Below the pieces are notes generated by a model. It was not told where the DNA came from, did no database searches, and saw only the letters and a program-made list of their open reading frames with translations. A stretch of 64,000 nucleotides of DNA, taken from Gordonia iterans (GTDB lineage: Bacteria > Actinomycetota > Actinomycetes > Mycobacteriales > Mycobacteriaceae). The position numbers were made by a program, and so were the translations under genes. The stretch spans positions 3,224,001 through 3,288,000 of the forward strand of contig NZ_CP027433.1 of the NCBI RefSeq assembly GCF_002993285.1, read 5' to 3'. Below, piece by piece: positions 47,686 through 56,625 of this stretch. Position 1 is the stretch's first letter. Each line of letters starts with the position of its first letter.

Positions 47686-48953
47686 GGTCGTCCGCCGCGG
47701 CGGGCCGGCGGATCAGTTCGATCGCCACCAGCAGCAGGATCAGGCCGACCACCAGCCGCACGACGCCGGCCACCGACACCGGCCGGGTCGCCACCAGTCC
47801 CGCCAGGCCGAGCAGCACCGCGACCGACACGATCGCGTGTCGCCATCGCTCCACCACCGCGCCCACCCGCCCGGTGTCGCCGCCGTGCGCATCGAGCGCC
47901 GACCGGATCGACGCGAAGCCCGCCCCGGCCACGTCGCGGAGCGCGCGGGCCGGGCGAGCCGGCCCGGCCATCCAGGTTCCCACCGCGATCAGCGCCCCGA
48001 GGACGGTGAGCGCGACGACGGCCGCCGACATCAACGCGCTGACCTGATCGAAGATCGCCCCGGCCACGTCCGGCGGCATCGTGGCGGGGGCGATCGCCGA
48101 CACGAACGCCGTGCGCCCGACCCAGATGCCCACCGACATGAGCCCGAACACCACCGCGAACGCCGCCGCCGTGCCCGAGAGCGCCCGCCGCGGCGACACG
48201 GCGATCAGCACCCCGGCCGCCAGCAGGGCCAGCACCGCCCACGGCAGCCAGCAGGGCCAGCACCGCCCACGGCAGCCAGAAGCCGCCGATCACCGCGGCG
48301 TCGTACACCGCCTGCACCAGTCCGAGCGCGTCGGCGTGCAGGATCGGGACCGCCTGCGGCGCACCGCCGACCAGCCGCTCGGCGAAGGGCAGACCGCGCT
48401 CGACGAGCCGTACGCGCAGAGCGTCGTACACGGGGTCGAGCCGCAGACTGAGCACGCCGTCGGTCGACAGGTCGGCGAGCGCGCGAGGGTCGTCGTCGAG
48501 CACCCGGGTGACTTGCCGGTGGCTCAGGCGAAGGCTGGCCGCCCACAGATCCGCGAACTGCGGCGAGGTCACCAGTCGCTGCGCGGTGTTCTCGATCAGG
48601 TTCTCCAGCCCGGCGACGGTCGGCGCCTCCAGCAGCCCGATTCCGGCCGCGGCGCGCGGCGGCAGCGACCCGTCCTGGAGGGTGTCGAACAGCTCGGCGA
48701 CCCGGCGGGACGGATCCAGTTGCTGTACGGCGCGGTCGCTCAGCTGCGCGGCAACGTAATCCTGCACGTGCGGCTCGGCGGCGAGGGGGCGAACGTGGCG
48801 ACGAAGCGGTCGGAGTCGACCAGCTGCCCGCGCGCCCAGGCGCCGGCGACCGCGACCGGCGCCAGCAGGAGCCCGAGCACCACCAGTAAGGCAGTAGGCG
48901 GTCTGCAACTTCCGATGCGGAGCCGGCGGGGAGTCGTCGTCCCGGTCAGCCAC
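47669..48953 (-). pseudogene. Actinobacterial integral membrane protein, frame disrupted three times
   Basis: Pieced together, the product has an N-terminal helix (ALLVVLGLLLAP), the family motif LVDSDRFVATFAPLAAEPHV, a large extracytoplasmic helical region (AEPHVQDYVAAQLSD to LHADALGLVQ) and four or so C-terminal helices (WAVLALLAAG, AFAVVFGLMSVGIWVG, VVRLVVGLILLLV). The frame changes at about 48890-48897 and again at the G-run 48785-48789 (one base short), which together restore it. A third change comes from an exact 28-bp tandem duplication at 48221-48276. The GTG at 48953 overlaps the end of the HAD gene. It is a pseudogene or an assembly-damaged gene of unknown function. Confidence 0.8.
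48221..48276. repeat. Exact 28-bp tandem duplication inside a gene
   Basis: 48221-48248 is repeated exactly as 48249-48276. The length is not a multiple of three, so it shifts the frame of the membrane-protein gene. Confidence 0.95.
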
Positions 48954-49779
48954 GCCCGTGCCCGTTCAACAGCGCCCGGAGCACCTGCACGACGCCCTCC
49001 TCGGCGTTACTGGGCGCCCCGTAGCGGGCCCGCGCGCGGATCGCCGGATGCGCGTTGGCCACGGCGAACGACCAGTCGGCGGCGTCGAGCATCTCCAGGT
49101 CGTTGAGGTAGTCGCCGAAGACCACGGTCTGTGCCGCGGTGACGCCCAGTTCGTCCTGCAGCATCCGCACGCCGATCCCCTTGTCTACGCCGGGTGACAT
49201 CAGATCGATCCAGTTCGGCCCGGACACCACCACCCGGCACCGATCGGCGAAGGACTCGAAGTGGGCGTGCGCGGCCGCGGCGGCGTCGTCGAAGTCGTAG
49301 ATCGCCAGTTTGAGGATCTCGTCGTCGACGGAGAGGAGGTCGTCGACCTGGTCGAGCCGCAGATAGTACTTGTCCGACTCGTCGAGGAAGGGCAGGTCGC
49401 CCCGCTCCACATAGCCACCCCGCACCCCGCACACCACCAGGCCGAGGTCGCGGCCGGACTCCCGCACGGCGACCACCACATCCCGCGCCAGCGCCGGATC
49501 GAAGGTGCTGGAGGCGCGCGACAGACCGTCGTGCACCACCAGATTCCCGTTCTCGGCGATGTACGAGATGCCCTGCGGCACACGGGCGAACAGGTTCTCC
49601 AGGGTGTGGAACTGGCGCCCGCTCGCCGGGACGAAGTGGATGCCCCGCTGACGCATCGTGTCCAGCAGCGGCCAGAATCCGTCGGGCACCGCGCCGTCCT
49701 CGGTGAGCAGCGTGCCGTCCATGTCGGAGACGACGAGCCGCACGTCCGGCTGGATGTCGGGGAGGTCGAGGTCGGTCAT
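48946..49779 (-). CDS. HAD-IIB (Cof-type) hydrolase
   Basis: A 277-residue haloacid-dehalogenase phosphatase. Motif I is VSDMDGTLL (nucleophile Asp), motif II lies in FVPASGRQFHTLE, and motifs III/IV include SPGVDKGIGV and VVFGDYLNDLEML. The C2B cap lies between. Family members dephosphorylate sugar phosphates, FMN or similar. The ATG at 49779 begins MTDLDLPDIQPD. The stop overlaps the GTG of the broken membrane gene by 8 bp. Confidence 0.93.
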   Translation of the reverse strand: MTDLDLPDIQPDVRLVVSDMDGTLLTEDGAVPDGFWPLLDTMRQRGIHFVPASGRQFHTLENLFARVPQGISYIAENGNLVVHDGLSRASSTFDPALARDVVVAVRESGRDLGLVVCGVRGGYVERGDLPFLDESDKYYLRLDQVDDLLSVDDEILKLAIYDFDDAAAAAHAHFESFADRCRVVVSGPNWIDLMSPGVDKGIGVRMLQDELGVTAAQTVVFGDYLNDLEMLDAADWSFAVANAHPAIRARARYGAPSNAEEGVVQVLRALLNGHGRG

Positions 49780-49853
49780 CTTCGCATCTTCGCACCCGGA
49801 AGCGGTGTGCGGCTCACCCGTCGCGAAGTACCGCGTGAGCGATCAGGACGCGG

Positions 49854-50251
49854 TCATCGTCCGGCCGGAGGGTTCTTCTCGACGACCTCGATCGTGGTGG
49901 TCGTCACCGAGTCGGGCGGCGCTCCGGGGCCCCGGGCCGGGGCCGGGTGCGCAGGGCCACTCTGTACCGGACCGGCCGGCGGCGTCTGCGCCCCGGCCGG
50001 CCGGGGCACCGGTCGCCGGTGACGACCGAGAACTGCAGCGCCAGACCGGTGGCACGACCGATCGCGTAGACCAGACCCACGACCACCACCGCGACGAACC
50101 CCTTGGGCAGCGTGAACGAATGGTCCGGGTGGGGTGCGCCGGCCGGGTAGCCGTACGAGCCCGGCGACGAAGGCGGCAGCGCGTCGTGGGTGACCGCCGG
50201 CGGCGGGGCGTACGGAAGCGGGCTCTGCGGCTGCGCACCGGGGAAGGACAT
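49854..50251 (-). pseudogene. Small single-helix proline-rich membrane protein, frameshifted
   Basis: It starts MSFPGAQPQSPLPYAPPP, a Pro-rich cytoplasmic segment, then one membrane helix (GFVAVVVVGLVYAIG). After FSVVTGD the frame must shift by one base (a C missing near 50010-50012) to read VPRPAGAQTPPAG and end DSVTTTTIEVVEKNPPAGR at 49854. Without the shift, the tail becomes Arg-rich nonsense. Restored length is about 132 residues. The function is unknown. One-base sequence error and true mutation are both possible. Confidence 0.65.
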
Positions 50252-50315
50252 GTGCCGGGGGGTACCGACGACGACGAGCGGCTCGATAGCGTCTGTCCGG
50301 AGGAATCGGGCGCGC

Positions 50316-51974
50316 TCAGTGCTCGCGCACGCGGCCGTCCTCGACGTGCCAGCGGCGGTCGACCCGCACCTTCTGCAGCATCCGCCGGTCGTGGGTCACC
50401 AGGAGCAGCGCGCCGTCGTAGGAGTCCAGCGCCTGCTCCAGCTGCTCGATGGCCGGGAGGTCGAGGTGGTTGGTGGGCTCGTCGAGCACCAGGACGTTGG
50501 TGCCGCGCGCTTGCAGCAGCGCCAGTGCGGCCCGCGTGCGCTCTCCCGGCGAGAGACCGGAGACCGGCCGGTCGACGTGATCGGCGCGCAGTCCGAACTT
50601 CGCCAGCAGGGTGCGGACCTCGGACGGGTTGAGCTCGGGCATCAGCTCACCGAAACGTCCGGCCAGCGGCGCCGGCCCGGTGAACAGCCCCCGCGACTGG
50701 TCGACCTCGCCGACCGCGACGGACGGACCCAGATGCGCCGCCCCCGCGTCGGGGATCAGTTCGCCGAGAATCAGCCGCAGCAGGGTCGTCTTGCCCGCAC
50801 CGTTCGGGCCGGTGATCCCGATCCGGTCGCCGCCGTTGACCTGCAACGAGACCGGGCCGAGCGTGAAGTCCCCGCGGTGCACGACGGCCTCGTTGAGCGT
50901 GGACACCACCGAACTCGACCGCGGCGCCGAACCGATGCTGAACTCCAGCACCCACTCCTTGCGCGGCTCGGCCACCTCCTCCAGCCGCGCGATCCGGCTC
51001 TCCATCTGCCGTACTTTCTGCGCCTGCTTCTCGCTGGACTCGGTCGCGGCCCGGCGGCGGATCTTGTCGTTGTCGGGGGCCTTGCGCATCGCGTTGCGGA
51101 CCCCCTGGCTCGACCACTCCCGCTGCGTCCGCGCCCGGGCCACCAGGTCGGCCTTGCGCGCGGCGAACTCCTCGTACTCTTCGCGGCGGTGCCGGCGCGC
51201 GACCTCTCGCTCCTCCAGATAGCTGTCGTAGCCGCCGCCGAAGACGGTGTTGGTGTGCTGAGCCAGGTCCAGTTCCAGGACGCGGGTCACGCTGCGCGCC
51301 AAGAACTCCCGGTCGTGACTGACCAGCACCACGCCACCGCGCATGCCCTGCACCACCTCTTCGAGGCGGGCGAGGCCGTCCAGGTCGAGGTCGTTGGTGG
51401 GTTCGTCGAGCAGAGCGACGTCGAACCGCGAGCACAGCAGCGCCGCGAGCCCGACGCGGGCCGCCTGACCGCCCGAGAGACCCGTCATCAACGACGACGC
51501 CGGCGCGGCGGTCGCCAGTCCGAGACCGGCGAGCACGGCGGGCAGCCGCTCCTCCAAGTCGGCCGCCCCGGTGGCGAGCCAGTGGTCGAGGGCCGCCGCG
51601 TACCGGTCGGCCGGATCATCGGCGTCTGCACCGCCTTCCGGATCGGCCAATGCCGCGGCGGCCTCGTCCAGCGCGCGCTGCGCGGCGGCGCACCCGGTGC
51701 GACGGGCGACGTACTCGCCGACCGTCTCGCCCGGCACGCGGGTGTGCTCCTGCGGCAGCCACCCCACGAAGGCGTCCGGCGGAGTCCGCGAGACGGTGCC
51801 GGCGAGCGGAGCGAGGTCCCCGGCCAGCACCCGGAGCAGGGTGGTCTTGCCCGAGCCGTTGGCGCCGACCACGCCGACGACGTCGCCGGGCGCGACCGTC
51901 AGATCCAGGTGATCGAACAGCACCCGGTGGGCGTATCCGCCGGAGAGATCCTTGGCGACGAGGGTTGCGGTCAC
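50316..51974 (-). CDS. ABC-F family ATPase
   Basis: A 552-residue protein with two ABC domains and no membrane part. The first domain has Walker A GANGSGKTT, signature GLSGGQAARVGLAALL and Walker B VALLDEPTNDLDL. The second has GPNGAGKTT, LSPGERTRAALALL and VLVLDEPTNHLDL. The linker between them (about 240-320) is charged and helical, as in ribosome-acting ABC-F proteins that rescue stalled or antibiotic-bound ribosomes. Which subgroup it belongs to cannot be told by eye. The start is GTG at 51974. Confidence 0.95.
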   Translation of the reverse strand: MTATLVAKDLSGGYAHRVLFDHLDLTVAPGDVVGVVGANGSGKTTLLRVLAGDLAPLAGTVSRTPPDAFVGWLPQEHTRVPGETVGEYVARRTGCAAAQRALDEAAAALADPEGGADADDPADRYAAALDHWLATGAADLEERLPAVLAGLGLATAAPASSLMTGLSGGQAARVGLAALLCSRFDVALLDEPTNDLDLDGLARLEEVVQGMRGGVVLVSHDREFLARSVTRVLELDLAQHTNTVFGGGYDSYLEEREVARRHRREEYEEFAARKADLVARARTQREWSSQGVRNAMRKAPDNDKIRRRAATESSEKQAQKVRQMESRIARLEEVAEPRKEWVLEFSIGSAPRSSSVVSTLNEAVVHRGDFTLGPVSLQVNGGDRIGITGPNGAGKTTLLRLILGELIPDAGAAHLGPSVAVGEVDQSRGLFTGPAPLAGRFGELMPELNPSEVRTLLAKFGLRADHVDRPVSGLSPGERTRAALALLQARGTNVLVLDEPTNHLDLPAIEQLEQALDSYDGALLLVTHDRRMLQKVRVDRRWHVEDGRVREH

Positions 51975-52064
51975 CCGCTCATCGTCGCACGGGACGCCGA
52001 CGGGGCTCGGCGTCGGCAGAGGTCGCCGGGTCTCAGGTCACTGCGGTCTCAGGTCACTGCAGTC

Positions 52065-53360
52065 TCAGGTTACGGGGTCCGCCGGCGGCGACACGATGTC
52101 GCCGAGACCTGCCAGCACGGTGAGGCGGCCACCGGTTCCAGGGTCGGGGTCGGGCAGGACGCCGTCCGGATCGATCACGAACACGTCGTGTCCGTCGAGC
52201 GACAGGCGCCGAACCACCTCGAGCAGCATCCGCCGGGACACGTCGTCGAGCGACTGCACCCGGCGCAGGCTGATCGCCACCCGGCGCTGCGTCGGCGGCC
52301 GGTCCACGAACTCGCGCACCACGCGCTCGGCGGCGGCGAAACGCAGCGCCCCCTGCAGCGAGAGCACGTCCGTCGCGAGGGGTCCGCTGCCCAGGCTTCG
52401 GCGGCGCCGCACCACCGACGACGTCGACGCGGGCACCTCCATCAGATGCATGCCCATGTCGGAGGTGAACCGCTGGAACAGGTCGACACCGCGCACGCTG
52501 TTCCCGTGCCGGTCCAGGCGCGGCGAGAACGTCGCGATGCCGACCTGCCCGGGCAGGGCGCCGATCAGGCCGCCGGCCACCCCACTCTTGGCGGGGACGC
52601 CGACCCGGGTCATCCAGTCGCCGGCACCGTCGTACATGCCGCACGTGGCCATGACGCTCAGGGTCTGCCGCACCACTCGCCGCGGCACAACCTCGACTCC
52701 GGTCAGCGGGTTGACGCCGCCGTTGGCGAGCGTGGCCGCCATGACCGCCAGATCTTCCGTGGTGACGATCAGCGAGCACTGCCGCGTGTAGCCGGCGACC
52801 GACACGACGGGGTTCTCGGACGTGACCTCGTAGGCCCTCAGCAGATTCGCCAGGGCCCGGTTCCGGAAGGCGTGGCCTATCTCGGAGGCGAACACGTCTT
52901 CGTCGACGTCCAGACGTCGGCCGGCGAAGGCGCTCAGGCCTTCGATCACCCGCTCGACGCGATGCTCGGCCGACATGTCCTCGTGTCCCACGAGGGTGTG
53001 GGTCGCGATCGCTCCGGCGTTGATCATCGGATTCTGCGGCCGGCCGCTGCCGGGTTCGAGGGAGATCTCGTTGAACGCATCACCCGTCGGCTCGACACCC
53101 ACCTTCTCCAGTACCGCGTCGAAACCCCGGTCCGCGAGCGCGAGGGCGTACACGAACGGTTTGGAAATGGACTGGATGCTGAAGGGCGTCCGGGTGTCGC
53201 CGGCCCCGTAGGTGCGACCGTCGGTGGTCGCGATCGTCACCCCGAGCCGGTCCGGATCCGCGGAGGCCAGCTCCGGGATGTAGTCGGCGGTGGCACCGCT
53301 GTCGTCGTGTTCGACGGCGGCCAGGGCCTCAGCGAGGTAGTCCGGGATCGGTGAGCGCAC
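52065..53360 (-). CDS. glsA: Glutaminase A with C-terminal STAS domain
   Basis: A 431-residue protein. The beta-lactamase-like glutaminase domain (about 1-310) converts glutamine to glutamate and ammonia. The catalytic S64 and K67 are in FSIQSISKPF, and other conserved segments are NPMINAGAI, YEVTSENPVVSVAGYTRQC and AKSGVAGGLIG. A STAS domain follows (about 345-431, with SLDDVSRRMLLEVV and HDVFVIDPDG), found in many actinobacterial glutaminases and probably regulatory. The GTG at 53360 starts the conserved N-terminus. Confidence 0.95.
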   Translation of the reverse strand: MRSPIPDYLAEALAAVEHDDSGATADYIPELASADPDRLGVTIATTDGRTYGAGDTRTPFSIQSISKPFVYALALADRGFDAVLEKVGVEPTGDAFNEISLEPGSGRPQNPMINAGAIATHTLVGHEDMSAEHRVERVIEGLSAFAGRRLDVDEDVFASEIGHAFRNRALANLLRAYEVTSENPVVSVAGYTRQCSLIVTTEDLAVMAATLANGGVNPLTGVEVVPRRVVRQTLSVMATCGMYDGAGDWMTRVGVPAKSGVAGGLIGALPGQVGIATFSPRLDRHGNSVRGVDLFQRFTSDMGMHLMEVPASTSSVVRRRRSLGSGPLATDVLSLQGALRFAAAERVVREFVDRPPTQRRVAISLRRVQSLDDVSRRMLLEVVRRLSLDGHDVFVIDPDGVLPDPDPGTGGRLTVLAGLGDIVSPPADPVT

Positions 53361-53572
53361 AAAGCTCAGTGTAGAGCGGCCTCCGGTGTCCGTACCGTGA
53401 CGTAGATCCGGCCGCGAGTCGAGCGGGAGACGTTGCGACCTGGAGTTTCGTTGTGCCTGCTGATTCTGTACTCCCCAGTACGGACAGCCCATTCCAGGAG
53501 ACTGCGGGCCATGCTCTCGAGGTCCCGGTCCGGCGCGGAACAACGTCCGCCTCCGCGTGGTTGACTCGGTTC

Positions 53573-54595
53573 ATGAGCGAGATCGAGTTCGGCCTGGACA
53601 CCTTCGGCGGCGTCACGCACGACGAGCACGGGCGCCCCACGCCCCACCCGCAGGTGATCCGGGACCTGGTCGGCGACGCCGTGGTCGCCGACGAGCTCGG
53701 CCTGGACTTCTTCGCCGTCGGCGAGCACCATCGGCCCGACTACGCCGTCTCCAGTCCCGAGACGGTGCTGGCCGCCGTCGCCGGACAAACTAGCCGTATC
53801 CGGCTGGGTTCGGCGGTGACCGTGCTCAGCTCCGACGATCCGGTGCGCGTCTACCAGCGGTTCGCCACCCTCGACGCGGTGTCCCGGGGGCGCGCCGAGA
53901 TCGTCGCCGGACGCGGCTCGTTCATCGAGTCGTTCCCGCTGTTCGGCTACGAACTCGCCGACTACGACCTGCTGTTCGACGAGAAGCTCGCCCTGCTCGC
54001 GGAACTGATCGAGGAGCAACCGGTCACCTGGAGCGGCACCACCCGGGCGCCGCTGACCGACCAGCGCGTCTTCCCCACGACAGCACAGAAGATCCCGGTC
54101 TGGGTGGGCGTCGGCGGCACCCCCGAATCGGTGGTCCGTACCGCCCGGCACGGCTTCGGCCTCTTCCTGGCGATCATCGGCGGCGGCCCGGCGCGCTTCT
54201 CGTCGTACATCGACCTGTTCGAGCGCGCGCAGGACCAGTTCGGCGTGCCCCGGCAGCGGGTCGCCGTGCACTCCCCCGGTCTGGTCGCCGAGACCGACGA
54301 ACAGGCCCGCGAACTCGCCTACGACGGTTGGCTGGCCCAACGCAACAAGATCGGCGCCGAACGCGGCTGGGGCCCGGCCGGTCCGCGCGAGTTCGAGGAC
54401 GAGGTGGCCCGCGGCTCGTTGTACCTCGGCTCACCGGAGACCGTCGCAGCCAAACTCGCGCGCACCCTGACGACCCTGAAGGTCGATCGCTTCGACCTCA
54501 AATACGACCAGCCGGTCCCGCACGCGGTGCAGCGGCGCTCGATCGAGCTGTACGGCGAGAAGGTGGTCCCGCGGGTGAAGGATCTGCTGGCGTAG
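53573..54595 (+). CDS. LLM-class flavin-dependent oxidoreductase
   Basis: A 340-residue TIM-barrel protein of the bacterial luciferase family. Typical segments are LGLDFFAVGEHHRPDYAVSSP near the N-terminus, RIRLGSAVTVLSSDDPVRVYQ, EIVAGRGSFIESFPLFG and IPVWVGVGGTPESV. It probably uses FMN or F420; the subgroup with GEHHRPDY and GSFIES is common in actinobacteria, with unknown substrate. The ATG at 53573 starts the conserved part. A short palindrome follows its stop. Confidence 0.92.
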   Translation: MSEIEFGLDTFGGVTHDEHGRPTPHPQVIRDLVGDAVVADELGLDFFAVGEHHRPDYAVSSPETVLAAVAGQTSRIRLGSAVTVLSSDDPVRVYQRFATLDAVSRGRAEIVAGRGSFIESFPLFGYELADYDLLFDEKLALLAELIEEQPVTWSGTTRAPLTDQRVFPTTAQKIPVWVGVGGTPESVVRTARHGFGLFLAIIGGGPARFSSYIDLFERAQDQFGVPRQRVAVHSPGLVAETDEQARELAYDGWLAQRNKIGAERGWGPAGPREFEDEVARGSLYLGSPETVAAKLARTLTTLKVDRFDLKYDQPVPHAVQRRSIELYGEKVVPRVKDLLA

Positions 54596-54618
54596 CGGCC
54601 TCCCGATGATCGGGCCGC
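54595..54618. terminator. Palindrome between convergent genes
   Basis: GCGG...CCGC arms enclose the near-perfect palindrome CCCGATGATCGGG (54602-54614), immediately after the oxidoreductase stop and before the aldehyde dehydrogenase stop. It may terminate both. Confidence 0.45.
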
Positions 54619-54624
54619 GGAAGT

Positions 54625-56094
54625 TCAGACGCTGGTCGGGGTGAGGGCGATGTATTTGGTGGTGAGGTACTCGTCGATGCCGTCGACGCCGCCCTCGACG
54701 CCCAGACCCGAGTGCTTGACGCCGCAGAACGGTGCGGCCGGATCGGAGATCACCCCGCGGTTGACGCCGACCATGCCGTACTCGAGGGCGCTCGCGACGC
54801 GCTTCACCCGATTCAGATCGTTGGTGAAGAAGTACGACGCGAGACCGTAGTCGGTGTCATTGGATCGCGCGATCACATCGGCCTCGTCGTCGAAGGTCTG
54901 GATCACCACCACCGGCCCGAAGATCTCTTCGAGAAGAATCGGATCGCCCACAGGCACGTCGGTCAGCAGCGTCGGCGGATAGAAGAAGCCCGGACCGTCG
55001 ATGCGGCGGCCCCCGGTGTGGACGGTTGCGCCGTCGGCGACGGCGCCGTCGACCAGGGCGGCGACCCGGTCGAGTTGCTTGCCGTTGATCAGCGGACCGA
55101 GGTCGCTGCCGGCGTCGTACCCGGGCCCGACGGTCATCGCGTCCAGCCGAGCGGTCAGAGCCGGAACGAACCGGTCGGCGATCCCGCGGTGCACAAAGAA
55201 GCGGTTGGCCGCGGTGCAGGCCTCCCCGCCGTTACGCATCTTGGCAGCCATCGCACCGTCGACGGCGGCGGCGAGGTCGGCGTCGTCGAACACGATGAAC
55301 GGGGCGTTGCCGCCGAGCTCCATCGAAGTGCTCAGCACCTGATCAGCGGACTGCCTGATCAATAGGCTGCCCACTCCCGTCGATCCGGTGAACGACACTT
55401 TGCGCAGCCGACGATCCGACATCAGCACCGCCGACTGTTCGGCGGCGCCGGTCTTGGTCGGCACCACGGTCAGCACGCCCGGCGGCAAGCCGACGTCGGC
55501 GAAGACCTTGGCCAGCAGCAGCATGGTGAGCGGCGTGTCCTCTGCCGGCTTGACGATCATCGGGCAGCCGGCGGCCAGGGCGGGCCCGATCTTGCGCGTG
55601 CCCATCGCGAGCGGGAAGTTCCACGGGGTGATGGCGTACGACGGCCCCACGGGTTCCTTGACGACGACGATCTCGCCGTTCCCGGCCGGGGCGGTGGCGG
55701 TGCGGCCAGCGATCCGCACCGCTTCCTCGCTGAACCAGCGCAGAAACTCGGCGCCATAGGTCACTTCACCGACGCTCTCGGACAGGATCTTGCCCATCTC
55801 CAGGGTCATCAGCAGCGCGAAGTCGTCACGGCGGCGGGTGACCTCCTCGAAGGCCGACCGCAGGATCTCGGCGCGTTCGCGGGGCGGCGTCGCGGCCCAC
55901 GCCGGGCCGGCTTCGGTCGCCCCGTCGAGCGCGGCGAGCGCATCTTCCCGGCCGCCGTCGGCGACCTCGGCCAGCACGTCGCCGGTCGCCGGGTCGATCA
56001 CCTCGAAGGTCTTCCCGGTGATCGCGTCCACGGACGTGTTCGAGAGCCAGATTCCGGTGGGGACCTGGTCGAGCAGAGTGCGCTTGTCGGTCAT
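54625..56094 (-). CDS. NAD(P)-dependent aldehyde dehydrogenase (succinate-semialdehyde type)
   Basis: A 489-residue ALDH. It has the N-terminal segment ITPWNFPLAMGTRKIGPALAAG, the cofactor region VSFTGSTGVG, the general base E259 in MELGGNAPF and the nucleophile C293 in GGEACTAANRFF. ILLEEIFGPVVVIQTFDDE and GVKHSGLGVEGGVDGIDEYL close the protein. The set of motifs resembles GabD-type succinate-semialdehyde dehydrogenases, though the aldehyde is inferred. The ATG at 56094 is the start of the conserved protein; it is convergent with the flavin-dependent oxidoreductase gene. Confidence 0.93.
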   Translation of the reverse strand: MTDKRTLLDQVPTGIWLSNTSVDAITGKTFEVIDPATGDVLAEVADGGREDALAALDGATEAGPAWAATPPRERAEILRSAFEEVTRRRDDFALLMTLEMGKILSESVGEVTYGAEFLRWFSEEAVRIAGRTATAPAGNGEIVVVKEPVGPSYAITPWNFPLAMGTRKIGPALAAGCPMIVKPAEDTPLTMLLLAKVFADVGLPPGVLTVVPTKTGAAEQSAVLMSDRRLRKVSFTGSTGVGSLLIRQSADQVLSTSMELGGNAPFIVFDDADLAAAVDGAMAAKMRNGGEACTAANRFFVHRGIADRFVPALTARLDAMTVGPGYDAGSDLGPLINGKQLDRVAALVDGAVADGATVHTGGRRIDGPGFFYPPTLLTDVPVGDPILLEEIFGPVVVIQTFDDEADVIARSNDTDYGLASYFFTNDLNRVKRVASALEYGMVGVNRGVISDPAAPFCGVKHSGLGVEGGVDGIDEYLTTKYIALTPTSV

Positions 56095-56245
56095 GCACCT
56101 ATAGGTAGCGCACTTGCGCGCTGCTTGGTGGACGTTCGCCGCGTGGCGCGCCCGGAGGGCCCGGGTCCTCACCAGTCGATTTGGCCGCCGTTCACGCAGT
56201 GGGGTAAGTTTGCTAGCGCACCCGCAAGGGGGCACAACCGAATAC

Positions 56246-56318
56246 GGGGCTATGGCGCAGCTGGTAGCGCACCACACTGGCAGTGTGGGGGTCAGGGGTT
56301 CGAGTCCCCTTAGCTCCA
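56246..56318 (+). tRNA. tRNA-Ala (anticodon GGC)
   Basis: A 73-nt cloverleaf. Acceptor GGGGCTA pairs with TAGCTCC (one G-T pair), and the D-arm reads GCGCAGCTGGTAGCGC. Anticodon stem CCACA/TGTGG encloses loop CTGGCAG with anticodon GGC, and the T-arm is GGGGTTCGAGTCCCC. The discriminator is A and CCA is not encoded. A strong hairpin follows at once. Confidence 0.97.
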
Positions 56319-56323
56319 CAAGT

Positions 56324-56357
56324 AGAATCCCCTCCGACCTGCGTCGGAGGGGATTCT
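56324..56357 (+). terminator. tRNA-Ala terminator hairpin
   Basis: A perfect 15-bp stem (56324-56338 with 56343-56357) with a 4-nt CTGC loop begins five bases after the tRNA. Only a short GGTTTCC follows. Confidence 0.8.
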
Positions 56358-56540
56358 GGTTTCCTGGCGAGGGTTCCTCAGAACGTCAGGATGCCGAGGG
56401 ATTCAGCGGGAGGTCCCAGCGTGACAGGTCTGCGGCGCGGTCCTGGGTTGTGTGACTCGTGCCGCGATCTGGTCAACAAGGCGCGGGCAGCCGTCACCGG
56501 CGCGTGACCCGCTCGACTACCAGTCGCGGCACAGCACACG

Positions 56541-56574
56541 GTGGAGCTAAGGGGACTCGAACTACTGACCCCAC
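56541..56574 (-). repeat. Inverted fragment of the tRNA-Ala 3' half
   Basis: On the minus strand this reads as the tRNA-Ala T-arm and 3' acceptor strand. GTGGAGCTAAGGGGACTCGA plus AC matches exactly (22 bases), and the next dozen match with a few changes. The 5' half is absent. It lies 220 bp from, and opposite to, the intact tRNA. Confidence 0.8.
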
Positions 56575-56625
56575 AACCCGTGTGAAGCCACCGGCGACCG
56601 GGCCGTTGACAGGTCCGGGGACCGC

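Larger units (their letters stand above)
56319..56625. other. Gap after tRNA-Ala with terminator and tRNA fragment
   Basis: No supported gene. It holds the tRNA terminator (56324-56357), about 180 bp with no recognised feature, and an inverted piece of the tRNA-Ala 3' half at 56541-56574. A short frame ending LCDSCRDLVNKARAAVTGA at 56507 is too small to call. Confidence 0.6.

Noticed and set aside
50190..53354. A 1054-codon open frame on the plus strand
   Set aside because: It is antisense to the ABC-F and glutaminase genes, with shadow composition only.
56283..56507. A short frame ending LCDSCRDLVNKARAAVTGA
   Set aside because: It overlaps the tRNA and its terminator and has no family match; only the last 20 residues look protein-like.
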